NCBI RefSeq assembly: GCF_000374125.1
Contig: NZ_KB893648.1
Span: forward strand, 124,001 to 188,000
DNA: 64,000 bases
Reading direction: 5' to 3'
Source of the DNA: Niabella aurantiaca DSM 17617
Lineage (GTDB): Bacteria; Bacteroidota; Bacteroidia; Chitinophagales; Chitinophagaceae
How positions within the stretch are numbered: position 1 is the stretch's first letter; every line of letters begins with the position of its first letter. The translations under genes were made by a program, and so were the position numbers. This document shows positions 34,601-42,389 of this stretch, in pieces. The notes beneath the pieces are model-generated. The model was not told the DNA's origin. It did no database searches and worked only from the letters and a program-made list of their open reading frames with translations.

Positions 34601-35077
34601 GACCTGTCTGCACTGTTCCAGGGTATTGCCGATGTAGGCATTATGGCCAATGGAACGGAGATCCGCGGCAATGGTGCCGGCGTGGATGGGGTAGGAGTGA
34701 TCCCCTTCTCCGGGCTGGGTCAGTATCCCAATAACGCAATGAGCATTGTAAAAGATCGCTGGACGGCGGAAGATCCCCGGCAGGACGCTTATTACCCGCG
34801 CCTTACCGTGGCCGGAGTAACGGATAACAATTATATGAACAGCTCCCGGTGGTTGAAGGATGGCTCTTATCTGCGGTTGAAGCAGGCCTCAATGGGGTAC
34901 AATATCGCTTCCGAAAAAATGAAGCGCTATGGCTTCAATTCCCTGTATGTCTACCTGTCTGGTCAAAACCTGCTGACCTTTTCCAAATTTAAATTATGGG
35001 ATCCGGAGCTAGGATCCAATGGCGCTAAATACCCCATTACAAAGATGTACACATTCGGGATCAGGGCCCAGTTTTAA
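31637..35077 (+). CDS. SusC/RagA-type TonB-dependent transporter with STN domain
   Basis: The 1146-residue outer-membrane transporter has a signal peptide, then an STN signalling domain (~45-115; LYQLFRSIKKQTGFVFFYSNQVL, LDDLFRNRDVSYQV), a CarboxypepD_reg-like domain (VKGTVMDADGAPMAGASV) and a plug with the SusC motif (PNLTNALAGKVAGIISVQSSGEPGYDN...LIIVDGVQRDD, LKDASSTAMYGAKGANGVLIITTKRG). A 22-strand barrel ends in a C-terminal aromatic (TFGIRAQF). The STN domain is what distinguishes this transporter from the other complete one in the window and ties it to the FecR/ECF pair upstream. It imports oligosaccharides across the outer membrane together with the SusD lid encoded 23 nt downstream. 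Confidence 0.96.
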   Translation: MGKKCIKDRFVRMSFLRLLLCCYGCFHIGAGIHAQKGTLQSTVTIRQQNGSLYQLFRSIKKQTGFVFFYSNQVLNDREKVSLNVQNARLEKVLDDLFRNRDVSYQVRGQKILLSEKKKEPEKIIEKPAKTVRRDNDSTWVKGTVMDADGAPMAGASVMPRGVEGRGVVTNEMGIFTIDARPGDVLDVSMVGMTPQEVIVPNKGIMKVTLTVKTDAMKDVVVVGYGKQTKITVTGSVASVNMDDMRTPVPNLTNALAGKVAGIISVQSSGEPGYDNSTFTIRGVGSFTGNTSPLIIVDGVQRDDVNSTYGGAFNNIDPEDVASITLLKDASSTAMYGAKGANGVLIITTKRGVAGKPRISLKAETGLTGFTRRPEMLDGISYMELYNEARTNMGLDVFYSQDRIDKTASGLDPYLYPNVSWMDAVYKKYASLTNVNLNVSGGGETVRYFVSGSFYNQVGPYKVQKLNDFNPNLSFKRYDFRTNLDVNLTPSTILQMNLGAMLVNARYPGISAGALWYQTYATTPVAFPTRYPDGKWAGPTSNGGSNPLNEVQNNGYSTEFRPTVQSVFTLTQKLDAITKGLSAYGRFSFDSYGEFDNRRKGLNDLYLATGRDDNGELVYVQNRIGQQFLGYERSATGERTMYLEGNLNYDRHFGAHRIGAMVLFNMRNRLVSTAGDVIGSIPYRNQSLAGRINYGYLDRYLLELNAGYTGSENFEKRKKFGFFPSVSAGWVVSKEKFFEGLSDAISLLKFRASYGIVGNDNILGSRFPYLTQLGEGGATGFGLNGGWAGGITEKIIGVENLTWERSYKTNLGIEIGLFRKLNITADYFVDNRKNILVQRGTVSSIAGYNTGNTQIFANLGEGRNAGIDGNIEYNDQVGKVGLRIFGNVTYAVNKIKFRDEPARQYAYQRATGHMFGEFTGYIADGLFIDPDDISSRPVQQFGVVAPGDVRYADLNDDKVINAGDWTFLGKSWFPKWLYGTGFTVSYHNFDLSALFQGIADVGIMANGTEIRGNGAGVDGVGVIPFSGLGQYPNNAMSIVKDRWTAEDPRQDAYYPRLTVAGVTDNNYMNSSRWLKDGSYLRLKQASMGYNIASEKMKRYGFNSLYVYLSGQNLLTFSKFKLWDPELGSNGAKYPITKMYTFGIRAQF

Positions 35078-35100
35078 ATCACTACTAATTTAATTTTAAG

Positions 35101-36966
35101 ATGCATAAAGTTTTTACATACAGTCTTTCTCTCTGCTGCGCGGCGCTTTTCTTCAGCAGTTGTTCAAAGTACCTCGACAAGAAGCCGGATAACCTGCTTA
35201 CCTCCGAGATCGTTTGGCAAAAGCGGTCTACGGCGGAGTCCTATCTGAACCAGGTATACAGCCATATACAGGTCACTACCGATGATTATAAGGGGCTGGG
35301 GGCCAGTGACGAAACTTCCTGCAGTATTGCCGGAGTACCGGTGCGCAAAATGATCACGGGCAACTGGAGCCCGCAAAGCGACTACTGGTACCACTGGCCC
35401 ATTTATTATGAAGGCATCCGGCAGTCGCTCGTTTTTGAACAGAATATTGATAAAGTGCCACCCGGGGAAATGGGAGCGGAGCTGAAGGTGCAATACAAAA
35501 GCGAGGCCCGTTTTTTAAGGGGCTGGTTCTACTGGAACGTCCTGCGGCAGTATGGCCCCTTTGTATTGCTCCGGAACACCCTCGGGTTGAATGAGGACTT
35601 TAGCCAGTATACCCGTGCGCCTTTCGATTCCTGTGTGGCAGAGATCGGCCGGTTAATGGACGAGGCTGCGGCCGGGCTGCCCCGGACATGGGACCGGTCT
35701 TCTGATTACGGAAGACCTACAAAGGGAACCTGCCTGGCGGTAAAAGCGCAGGTTGCATTGCTGGCTGCAAGCCCGCTGTGGAATGGCAATACCGCGTTCA
35801 ACGGCTTTAAGAATGCCGATGGCACGGTGCTGGCACCCCAGGTTTATGATGCCAATAAGTGGAAGATCGCAGCGGATGCAGCAAAGGCGGTCATTGATCT
35901 GAATGCGTACAAGCTTTATGTAAATACCGATGATGGCGATGCGGTATTTGATCCCCTGATATCTTACCGGAATGTGTTCATCTCCAACTGGAACAAGGAA
36001 ATTATCTTCTCCTCCAATCTTGCAGGCGCCTATTGGTACTGGGCGCATGAAAAGCGCTGTGCGCCGGGCCCGGGCGGCATCAATATGCAGAATGCCACCC
36101 AGAACATCGTAGATGCGTTTTATATGCGGAACGGCCGTACCATCGACGATCCCGGTTCGGGCTATGTGGAAGAGGGTTTTGCACAGCAGGATGACCCGGC
36201 GCAATGGGGACTGGCAAAAGATGGCATCAACCGGGGCTACATAAAGGGCAACAGCAATATGTATGTAAACCGGGAAGCCCGTTTTTATGCAGCGGTTTCC
36301 TATAACGGAAAGCCGGTATTGTCTGCCCCGACCATGGACGACCGGAACTTTTTTTCTTCGGATCAGAACAAAGATGGCCGGGGCCGGACTGAGTTTTACT
36401 ACTCCGGAAAATCCGGCTCCGTGGCAGTAAACAGCAGGGATATTACCGGCTATAATGTACAGAAATCGGTGAGCCCGGCTACCAATATCCGGAACGATCA
36501 GGCGGCTTATCGCCCGTTTATCCACATCCGTTATGCGGAGATCCTGCTGGACTATGTGGAAGCGCTGAATGAAATCGATCCCGGCAACCCGGATATTCTT
36601 CAGTACTTAAACGCCATAAGGATCCGGGCGGGCCTCCCGGGGCTGGAGACGGTATATCCCGCGGTAGTAGCCGATAAGGATGAGATGCGGAAGGCCATCC
36701 TCCGCGAACGGCAGATTGAGCTTTGTTTTGAAGGCGACCGTTATCTGACCCTGGTTCGCCGCCTGATGATGAACGATCCTAAAGTGCTCAATATTTACCG
36801 GATGAATGTGAACGCTAACGACAATAACCAGGGCTTCGGATTTGCCGGCTTTTACGACCGGAATCTTTTGGAGACCCGGTTCTGGGCCAACCGGATGTAC
36901 CTGTTCCCGATCTACCAGGATGACCTGGATAAAACCAGCGGAATGGTGCAGAACCCCGGCTGGTAA
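35101..36966 (+). CDS. SusD/RagB-family nutrient-binding lipoprotein
   Basis: The 621-residue protein has lipobox LFFSSC (Cys21) followed by SKYLDKKPDNLL, the usual SusD N-terminus. Helical TPR-like segments (YKSEARFLRGWFYWNVLRQYGPFVLL, TKGTCLAVKAQVALLAASPLWNG) and the C-terminal SusD signature (FIHIRYAEILLDYVEALNEI, LRERQIELCFEGDRYLTLVRR) are present. It ends NPGW, typical of the family. It forms the hinged lid of the SusC barrel at 31.6-35.1 kb and binds the glycan at the surface. It is co-transcribed with that gene, 23 nt apart. Confidence 0.96.
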   Translation: MHKVFTYSLSLCCAALFFSSCSKYLDKKPDNLLTSEIVWQKRSTAESYLNQVYSHIQVTTDDYKGLGASDETSCSIAGVPVRKMITGNWSPQSDYWYHWPIYYEGIRQSLVFEQNIDKVPPGEMGAELKVQYKSEARFLRGWFYWNVLRQYGPFVLLRNTLGLNEDFSQYTRAPFDSCVAEIGRLMDEAAAGLPRTWDRSSDYGRPTKGTCLAVKAQVALLAASPLWNGNTAFNGFKNADGTVLAPQVYDANKWKIAADAAKAVIDLNAYKLYVNTDDGDAVFDPLISYRNVFISNWNKEIIFSSNLAGAYWYWAHEKRCAPGPGGINMQNATQNIVDAFYMRNGRTIDDPGSGYVEEGFAQQDDPAQWGLAKDGINRGYIKGNSNMYVNREARFYAAVSYNGKPVLSAPTMDDRNFFSSDQNKDGRGRTEFYYSGKSGSVAVNSRDITGYNVQKSVSPATNIRNDQAAYRPFIHIRYAEILLDYVEALNEIDPGNPDILQYLNAIRIRAGLPGLETVYPAVVADKDEMRKAILRERQIELCFEGDRYLTLVRRLMMNDPKVLNIYRMNVNANDNNQGFGFAGFYDRNLLETRFWANRMYLFPIYQDDLDKTSGMVQNPGW

Positions 36967-37008
36967 TGGACTTCAAACCAATTGATGATTGCTTTAAATA
37001 AATATACA

Positions 37009-38325
37009 ATGCAAAAAAGACTTTTCTTTTCCATCCTATCGGGATGTCTGCTGACGGTTGTTTTGCTGGTGGCCTGTAAAAAAGATTCCGGTGACGTGGA
37101 GACCTCCGGCGCGCCCGCCATTGAAAGTTTTACACCCACGCGGGGAGCAGGCAGAACGGAGATCCTTATCAACGGAAAAAATTTCTCAGGGGATACTTCT
37201 GAGATATCCGTATCGATCAACGGAAAACCGCTGAAGATCATCGGCGCCAATGCCCGCCAGATCATGGCCCTGGTTCCGAAAAAAACCGGCTCCGGCCCGC
37301 TGACGGTCACCATCGGCGGACAAACTGCCACCAGTGCGGATCTCTTTACGTATCAGTTTATGCGCACCGTAACCACTTTTGCCGGAGGGGGGGTGCCCGG
37401 TTATTATAACGGCAAGGGTACCGATGCGCAGTTTCACTTTTCGGATCCCGTAAATAACTGGTACCGGAGTATGGGGATCGTTGTGGATAAAGACCTGAAC
37501 ATTTATGTTGCCGATCCGGGTAATCATTGCATCCGGAAGATCGACCCCGAAGGAAATGTGACGCTCTTTGCGGGCGCCCCCGGTGTATCGGGTTATGCAG
37601 ACGGAAAAGGCGCCGAAGCCCGGTTCAGCCTGCCTTACGGCCTGGCGATCGATGCGGATGATAATGTTTATTGTGTGGACCCCGGCAACTGGGATATCCG
37701 GAAGATCAGCCCGGACGGAACAGCCACCACGCTGGGATTTGCGCCCGGCAGTCCCTGGGGGATCGCGGTAAATAAAGTCACGGGGATTCTTTATTATACC
37801 TGCACGGATGCAGGGAGTATCTATAGCATTCCGGTAGCCGGTGGCTCCAGCACCAAAGTTGCAGAAGGATTGTCGTACCCCGCGGGTATTGCCGTAGATG
37901 AGAGCGGAAACCTGTATGCGGCTATCAGCGGAGAGCAGGTGATCCGGAAATTTACCGCCGGCAGCTGGGCCTCTGCCGTCATTGCAGGAACCCCCAATGT
38001 GGCGGGATATGCCAACGGGGCAGGGGATAAAGCAATGTTTGCCTATCCCTGGGGGCTGGCTATTGATGAGGGTGGAAATCTTTATGTAGGCACCAATGGT
38101 ACCTGGAATGGAGATCCCTCTGTTGGCGATCAGTCGGTGCGAATGATCCGGGCCAATACGTGGGAGGTAGATCCCTTTGCCGGAAGCGATGTTTCCGGGT
38201 ATGCTGATGCGATCGGCACCAACGCAAAATTCTCGGCACCCATTGGCGTGACGGCAGATAAGAACGGGACCGTGTATGTGATGGACAAGAATAACAATGC
38301 GGTGCGGAAGATTGTTTCGGAATAA
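37009..38325 (+). CDS. IPT/TIG and NHL-repeat surface lipoprotein
   Basis: The 438-residue lipoprotein (LTVVLLVACKKD, Cys23) has one IPT/TIG immunoglobulin-like domain (~35-120; PAIESFTPTRGAGRTEILINGKNFS...VPKKTGSGPLTVTIGG). The rest is NHL-type beta-propeller blades (GIVVDKDLNIYVADPGNHCIRKID, GLAIDADDNVYCVDPGNWDIRKIS, GVTADKNGTVYVMDKNNNAVRKI). In Bacteroidota PULs, IPT-containing lipoproteins after SusD act as surface glycan-binding proteins, the likely role here. ATG 37009 is chosen because it begins the signal peptide. It is the last gene before a bidirectional terminator. Confidence 0.88.
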   Translation: MQKRLFFSILSGCLLTVVLLVACKKDSGDVETSGAPAIESFTPTRGAGRTEILINGKNFSGDTSEISVSINGKPLKIIGANARQIMALVPKKTGSGPLTVTIGGQTATSADLFTYQFMRTVTTFAGGGVPGYYNGKGTDAQFHFSDPVNNWYRSMGIVVDKDLNIYVADPGNHCIRKIDPEGNVTLFAGAPGVSGYADGKGAEARFSLPYGLAIDADDNVYCVDPGNWDIRKISPDGTATTLGFAPGSPWGIAVNKVTGILYYTCTDAGSIYSIPVAGGSSTKVAEGLSYPAGIAVDESGNLYAAISGEQVIRKFTAGSWASAVIAGTPNVAGYANGAGDKAMFAYPWGLAIDEGGNLYVGTNGTWNGDPSVGDQSVRMIRANTWEVDPFAGSDVSGYADAIGTNAKFSAPIGVTADKNGTVYVMDKNNNAVRKIVSE

Positions 38326-38426
38326 CCGTGCTCCTTAGCGTTCCCTTGCTCCTTGCGGTTTAATGGTTACTCGACGTGCGCGGAGGTTCACAAAGATCAA
38401 ATTGCATTCTCTTAGGTTCCCTGCAT

Positions 38427-38455
38427 AAAAAAGGCTGGCAAGCGCCAGCCTTTTT
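38427..38455. terminator. Bidirectional rho-independent terminator
   Basis: Perfect 7-bp arms GGCTGGC (38433-38439) and GCCAGCC (38444-38450) surround a 4-nt loop. An A-run precedes the stem and a T-run follows it, so it can stop both the + strand PUL and the - strand glnN transcript that converge here. Confidence 0.88.
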
Positions 38456-38473
38456 GTTCCCGTTGGGGAAAAA

Positions 38474-40663
38474 TTATCGCATGAACAGCAGTTCCCTGTA
38501 TTTAGGCAGGTACCATTCTTTATCGTCTACCAAAAGTTCCAGCTTATCTACATGATAACGGATCTGGTCGAAGAACGCTGCTTTTACCTGGCTTTCATAT
38601 GCGATGGCCTTGGTACGCGTGTCTTCGATCGCATTGCATATTTTACGTGCTTCGATCATTTGCTCAACCAGGTCGCTGGCCTTGTTAATGTGCTCAGAGA
38701 TCTTATCCAGGATCTGTTTCTGATTGGCGTAAGCTTCCTCCGGAAGACCCGCATCTTTCAGACCGCGGATATTATTGGCCAGGAGCGTCTGGTAGCGGAT
38801 CGACGGCGGCAGGATAACGCTGGTAGCCATTTCGCCCATGATACGGCCTTCGATCTGTACTTTCTTGATGTATTTTTCCAGCTCGATCTCGTGTCTTGCT
38901 TCTAATTCAGACAGGGAATAGATGCCGTTGTCTACAAACAGTTTTTTGTTCTTGTCGGTAACCATAGCATCCAGTGCCAGCGGGGTTGTTTTCAGGTTGG
39001 GCAACCCTCTTTTTTCCGCTTCTTTTTCCCATGCCTCGCTGTAGCCGTCGCCTTCGAAATGAACTTTTTCGCTGGCCACAATGTATTCGCGGATCACCTG
39101 CATGATGGCGATCTCTTTTTTCTCGCCTTTTTCGATCAGGGTATCTACTTCCTTTTTAAACTGTTTCAGGGTTTGCGCCATGATGGTATTCAATACAGTC
39201 ATGGGGTTGGCACAGTTTGCAGTAGAACCTACGGCACGGAACTCGAATTTATTACCGGTAAAGGCAAAGGGAGAGGTCCGGTTCCGGTCGGTATTGTCCA
39301 TAAACAATTCCGGGATGGTTTTGTGAATGTCCAGTTTCAGCATGCTCTCATCCTGCTCGTCCATTTTTTCAGAAACGCGCTCTTTTACCTCTTCCAGCAC
39401 GCGCGACAGGTATTTCCCGATAAATACGGAGATGATCGCGGGAGGCGCTTCATTGGCACCCAAACGGTGGTCGTTGGGAGCAGAAGCAATAGAGGCCCTT
39501 AAGATATCTGCATAGTCGTGCACCGCCTTAATGGTATTCACAAAGAAGGTGAGGAACATTAAATTGGTCTTGGGGGTCTTGCCCGGGGCCAGCAGGTTGA
39601 TGCCGGTGTCTGTGGCAAGGCTCCAGTTGTTGTGCTTACCGCTTCCGTTGATACCGGCAAATGGTTTTTCGTGGAACAGGACCTTCAGCCCATGCCGGGG
39701 TGCGATCCGGCTCATGGTATCCATTAACAAAGTATTGTGGTCTACCGCCAGGTTGATCTCTTCGTAGATCGGTGCGCACTCGAACTGTGCAGGTGCTACC
39801 TCATTGTGACGGGTGCGCAGCGGAATGCCCAGTTTGTAGCACTCATTTTCAAAATCGCGCATAAAGGCATACACACGTTCTGGTATGGCTCCAAAATAAT
39901 GGTCTTCCAGCTGCTGGTTCTTGGCAGAGTTATGACCATAAACGGTGCGACCGGTCATCACCAGGTCCGGACGTGCGTTGAACAACCCCTCATCCACCAC
40001 AAAATATTCCTGTTCCCAGCCCAGGGTGCCGGTTACTTTCTGAACATTGCGGTCGAAATAATTACAAACATCAACTGCCGCTTTATTTAAGGCTTCGATG
40101 GACTTCAGCAGGGGTGCTTTATAATCCAGTGATTCACCGGTATAGGAAATAAAAATGGTAGGGATGCACAGGGTTCTGCCATAGCCGATCTCCACGATAA
40201 AGGGAGGGGAAGAAGGATCCCAGGCCGTATAACCTCTTGCTTCAAAAGTAGCCCTCAATCCGCCATTGGGGAAGGAGGAAGCATCCGGCTCCTGTTGGAT
40301 CAGGGCGGCGCTGTCAAATTCTTCAATGGGTGTGCCATCACCTTTAAGGGTAAAAAACGAATCATGTTTTTCCGCAGTGGTTCCGGTCAAAGGCTGAAAC
40401 CAGTGGGTATAGTGCGTAACGCCCTTGGTTTCTGCCCACGCTCTCATACCTGTTGCGATCTGGCTGGCTACATTGCGGTCGATCTTCTGACCGGCATTGA
40501 TAGACGCTTTCAGGCTTTTATACGCCTCATCGCTTAAAAACTTTCTTGCAGTGGCTAAGTTAAACACATGCGATCCAAAAACCTCAGTGATCTTTGGAGT
40601 GATCTTGCCTACATCCGTATTGTAGGTATGTAGCTCGGAAATTGCGTTGAATCTTAATGACAT
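38474..40663 (-). CDS. glnN: Glutamine synthetase type III
   Basis: The 729-residue enzyme makes glutamine from glutamate, ammonia and ATP. Length and sequence fit the GSIII class (GlnN), common in Bacteroidota, which are far larger than the ~450-residue GSI. Visible hallmarks are ITGTLGWEQEYFVVDE, RHNEVAPAQFECAP (substrate/metal site), INGSGKHNNWSLAT and NRTSPFAFTGNKFEFRAVGS. The N-terminal ISELHTYNTDVGKITPKITEVFGSHVF and long helical C-terminus are class-specific. It is alone in its transcript. The ~150 bp upstream are very AT-rich, with TATTTTTG (40680-40687) as a close -7 element. Confidence 0.97.
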   Translation of the reverse strand: MSLRFNAISELHTYNTDVGKITPKITEVFGSHVFNLATARKFLSDEAYKSLKASINAGQKIDRNVASQIATGMRAWAETKGVTHYTHWFQPLTGTTAEKHDSFFTLKGDGTPIEEFDSAALIQQEPDASSFPNGGLRATFEARGYTAWDPSSPPFIVEIGYGRTLCIPTIFISYTGESLDYKAPLLKSIEALNKAAVDVCNYFDRNVQKVTGTLGWEQEYFVVDEGLFNARPDLVMTGRTVYGHNSAKNQQLEDHYFGAIPERVYAFMRDFENECYKLGIPLRTRHNEVAPAQFECAPIYEEINLAVDHNTLLMDTMSRIAPRHGLKVLFHEKPFAGINGSGKHNNWSLATDTGINLLAPGKTPKTNLMFLTFFVNTIKAVHDYADILRASIASAPNDHRLGANEAPPAIISVFIGKYLSRVLEEVKERVSEKMDEQDESMLKLDIHKTIPELFMDNTDRNRTSPFAFTGNKFEFRAVGSTANCANPMTVLNTIMAQTLKQFKKEVDTLIEKGEKKEIAIMQVIREYIVASEKVHFEGDGYSEAWEKEAEKRGLPNLKTTPLALDAMVTDKNKKLFVDNGIYSLSELEARHEIELEKYIKKVQIEGRIMGEMATSVILPPSIRYQTLLANNIRGLKDAGLPEEAYANQKQILDKISEHINKASDLVEQMIEARKICNAIEDTRTKAIAYESQVKAAFFDQIRYHVDKLELLVDDKEWYLPKYRELLFMR

Positions 40664-40679
40664 TGAAAAATAATTTTTG

Positions 40680-40687
40680 CAAAAATA
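40680..40687 (-). promoter_or_regulatory. Probable -7 element (TATTTTTG) of glnN
   Basis: A TAnnTTTG match on the - strand lies 16 nt before the glnN ATG, inside an extremely AT-rich spacer (40664-40814). A short leader of about 10 nt would follow. No clear -33 TTTG is seen at the right distance. Confidence 0.4.
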
Positions 40688-40814
40688 AAAGGAAAAAATG
40701 GTTTATATGCTAAAATTTTTCTATTTTTTAAATAAATTTCTATTCTTTTTTTGTTTTATGCCTAATAAAAAGATGCTTTTGTATTGAAAATAAAATATTA
40801 ATAAATTTTATTAT

Positions 40815-42065
40815 TTATTTTTTGAACAGTTGCTTCCAGCAGATCCCCATAAGAACGGGGGGAAGCAACAGGGGAAAAAGAATGGACCGGTAGCGGACAA
40901 TGGCGCCCAGGTTGTTGACCGTATATCCGATCATCAGTGCCACACTCATAGTGAATGCCAGCAAGAACAGGCTGAAGGGACGGAATGCAGGTTTCCGTTT
41001 GGGAAAGAGAAAGAAGAGCAATATGCAGATCCAGACAAGCACTACCTCCAGGAACGCGGGAAAGATGATGGCTTTTTTTACATCAGATGCAAGAGGGCGG
41101 AAGAGCACGAGGCCGGCAGACTGGGGCAACTGTTGTACAAAACCGGTAATATCCGGTCGCAGCCGGTGCACGGGTACGGTGGAGCTGCCGCCTTCGATAT
41201 GGAGAAACGCTTCCTGTTTGCTGGCAACGATCGCCGGGAAATCCAGCGACGGGTGCAGGTATTTGGCGGTAAAGAAGAAAAGGATGGCCAGGCCATAGAT
41301 GCCGGCAAAAAGTCCTGCCCGGTGCAACGGGAAGCGCCGCGCCAGGATCCAGCAAACCAGGGCGGGCAGGAGCACCAGCAGCACATGGTTCCGGAGAACA
41401 AACAGCAGCAGTAGTGCCGCAGACAGCAGCAGATAACCTGCAACGGGTTTGCTCGCCGTTTTCCGGAAATAAATAATATAGATCACCGTACCCAGGGCCA
41501 GGAAGGTAAGTCCGTCCTTATGAAGCCCGCTGGTCCAGTATAAGAAAGAAGGCGCCAGGAAACAGGCAATGATCAGGAGCAGGCTGTTTCCTTCAAGGTG
41601 CCGGCGCATGACCCGGTAAAGGGCAACCACGCCAAAATAAGTAAGGAACACATAAAAAATGATGTTGATGAAATAGCTGCCAAAGCTGAAACAGTTAAAG
41701 ACCGATTCGATGCGGATATAGCTTTCGTTTTTCAGGTTGTTCCAGTAGGACGCGCTGGAAGCAAAAAAGCTTCCAAAACTGTTGGTGTACGGGTTGTAAA
41801 AAAAACTGGTGATGTAACTTACGGGACTGGTAAGCAGGATCTTTGTTTCTTTCAGGCTTTCGGCATGGAGCGTCCAGGTATCTGTTTTCCCCGGGCCCAG
41901 ATCCGAGTACCAGTTGATCCAGCCATAGGCGATGCCCATGCCCACCTTCAAAAGAAAAAGGGCCACCAGCTGAAACCGGGAGAGCCCGCTGTTCCGGAAA
42001 AAACGGATCTGCGTGATGCACCAGGAAAACAGCAGCAGGTAAATACTAAAAAGAAAAACTTCCAT
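40815..42065 (-). CDS. Polytopic membrane protein, unknown function
   Basis: This ~416-residue protein has about ten transmembrane helices. Recognisable features are a long loop after TM2 with aromatic residues and an SDLGPGKTDTWTLHAESL stretch, SGLHKDGLTFLALGTVIYI between helices, and VRYRSILFPLLLP near the end. The general plan (acidic residue in an early loop, LHKD motif, late RYR motif) recalls GT-C-like glycosyltransferases or O-antigen polymerase-like proteins, but no family is secure. ATG 42065 starts directly at TM1; ATG 42110 in the same frame would add 15 residues. It lies alone between glnN and the divergent purL. Confidence 0.72.
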   Translation of the reverse strand: MEVFLFSIYLLLFSWCITQIRFFRNSGLSRFQLVALFLLKVGMGIAYGWINWYSDLGPGKTDTWTLHAESLKETKILLTSPVSYITSFFYNPYTNSFGSFFASSASYWNNLKNESYIRIESVFNCFSFGSYFINIIFYVFLTYFGVVALYRVMRRHLEGNSLLLIIACFLAPSFLYWTSGLHKDGLTFLALGTVIYIIYFRKTASKPVAGYLLLSAALLLLFVLRNHVLLVLLPALVCWILARRFPLHRAGLFAGIYGLAILFFFTAKYLHPSLDFPAIVASKQEAFLHIEGGSSTVPVHRLRPDITGFVQQLPQSAGLVLFRPLASDVKKAIIFPAFLEVVLVWICILLFFLFPKRKPAFRPFSLFLLAFTMSVALMIGYTVNNLGAIVRYRSILFPLLLPPVLMGICWKQLFKK

Positions 42066-42389
42066 TCTTAACAGGTACAATGATAATTCAATAATTGCAG
42101 AATTTGCCATGGATACCGTTGATTTGAAAATTTGAAAATGTGGGAATACCGGAATGCGGAAACGGGTATCTGGCCCCAAGCCGGTTCTCTAACATTGAAC
42201 TTTAAACGAACGCAGGCAGCAGGAACACTGAATTGTGTCCGGTGTTTCGGCGTTCCGGACCTTCCGGACCATGTCAAATCCGCAGCCTGCCATCTGACCA
42301 GGGGAAGGTTTCTCCTTTAGAATGACGGTAGTTTTGTAATTTCGCTGCGATTTTTAGATGCTACAATTTAAATCAGCTATAATTATATA
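42066..42389. other. Divergent intergenic region upstream of purL
   Basis: No gene is seen. It contains an A/T-rich TTTGAAAATTTGAAAA motif (42123-42138), a type of sequence seen again reversed at 49655-49675, a GC-rich stretch around 42240-42270, and the purL promoter candidate. Confidence 0.5.
42329..42336 (+). promoter_or_regulatory. Probable -7 element (TAGTTTTG) of purL
   Basis: A perfect TAnnTTTG match 53 nt before the purL ATG predicts a leader of roughly 45 nt. A T-rich GGTTTC lies about 20 nt upstream in place of the -33 TTTG. Confidence 0.45.

Noticed and set aside
35653-36525. - strand open frame (290 codons) opposite SusD
   Set aside because: Antisense to a well-identified SusD gene, with no recognisable protein features.
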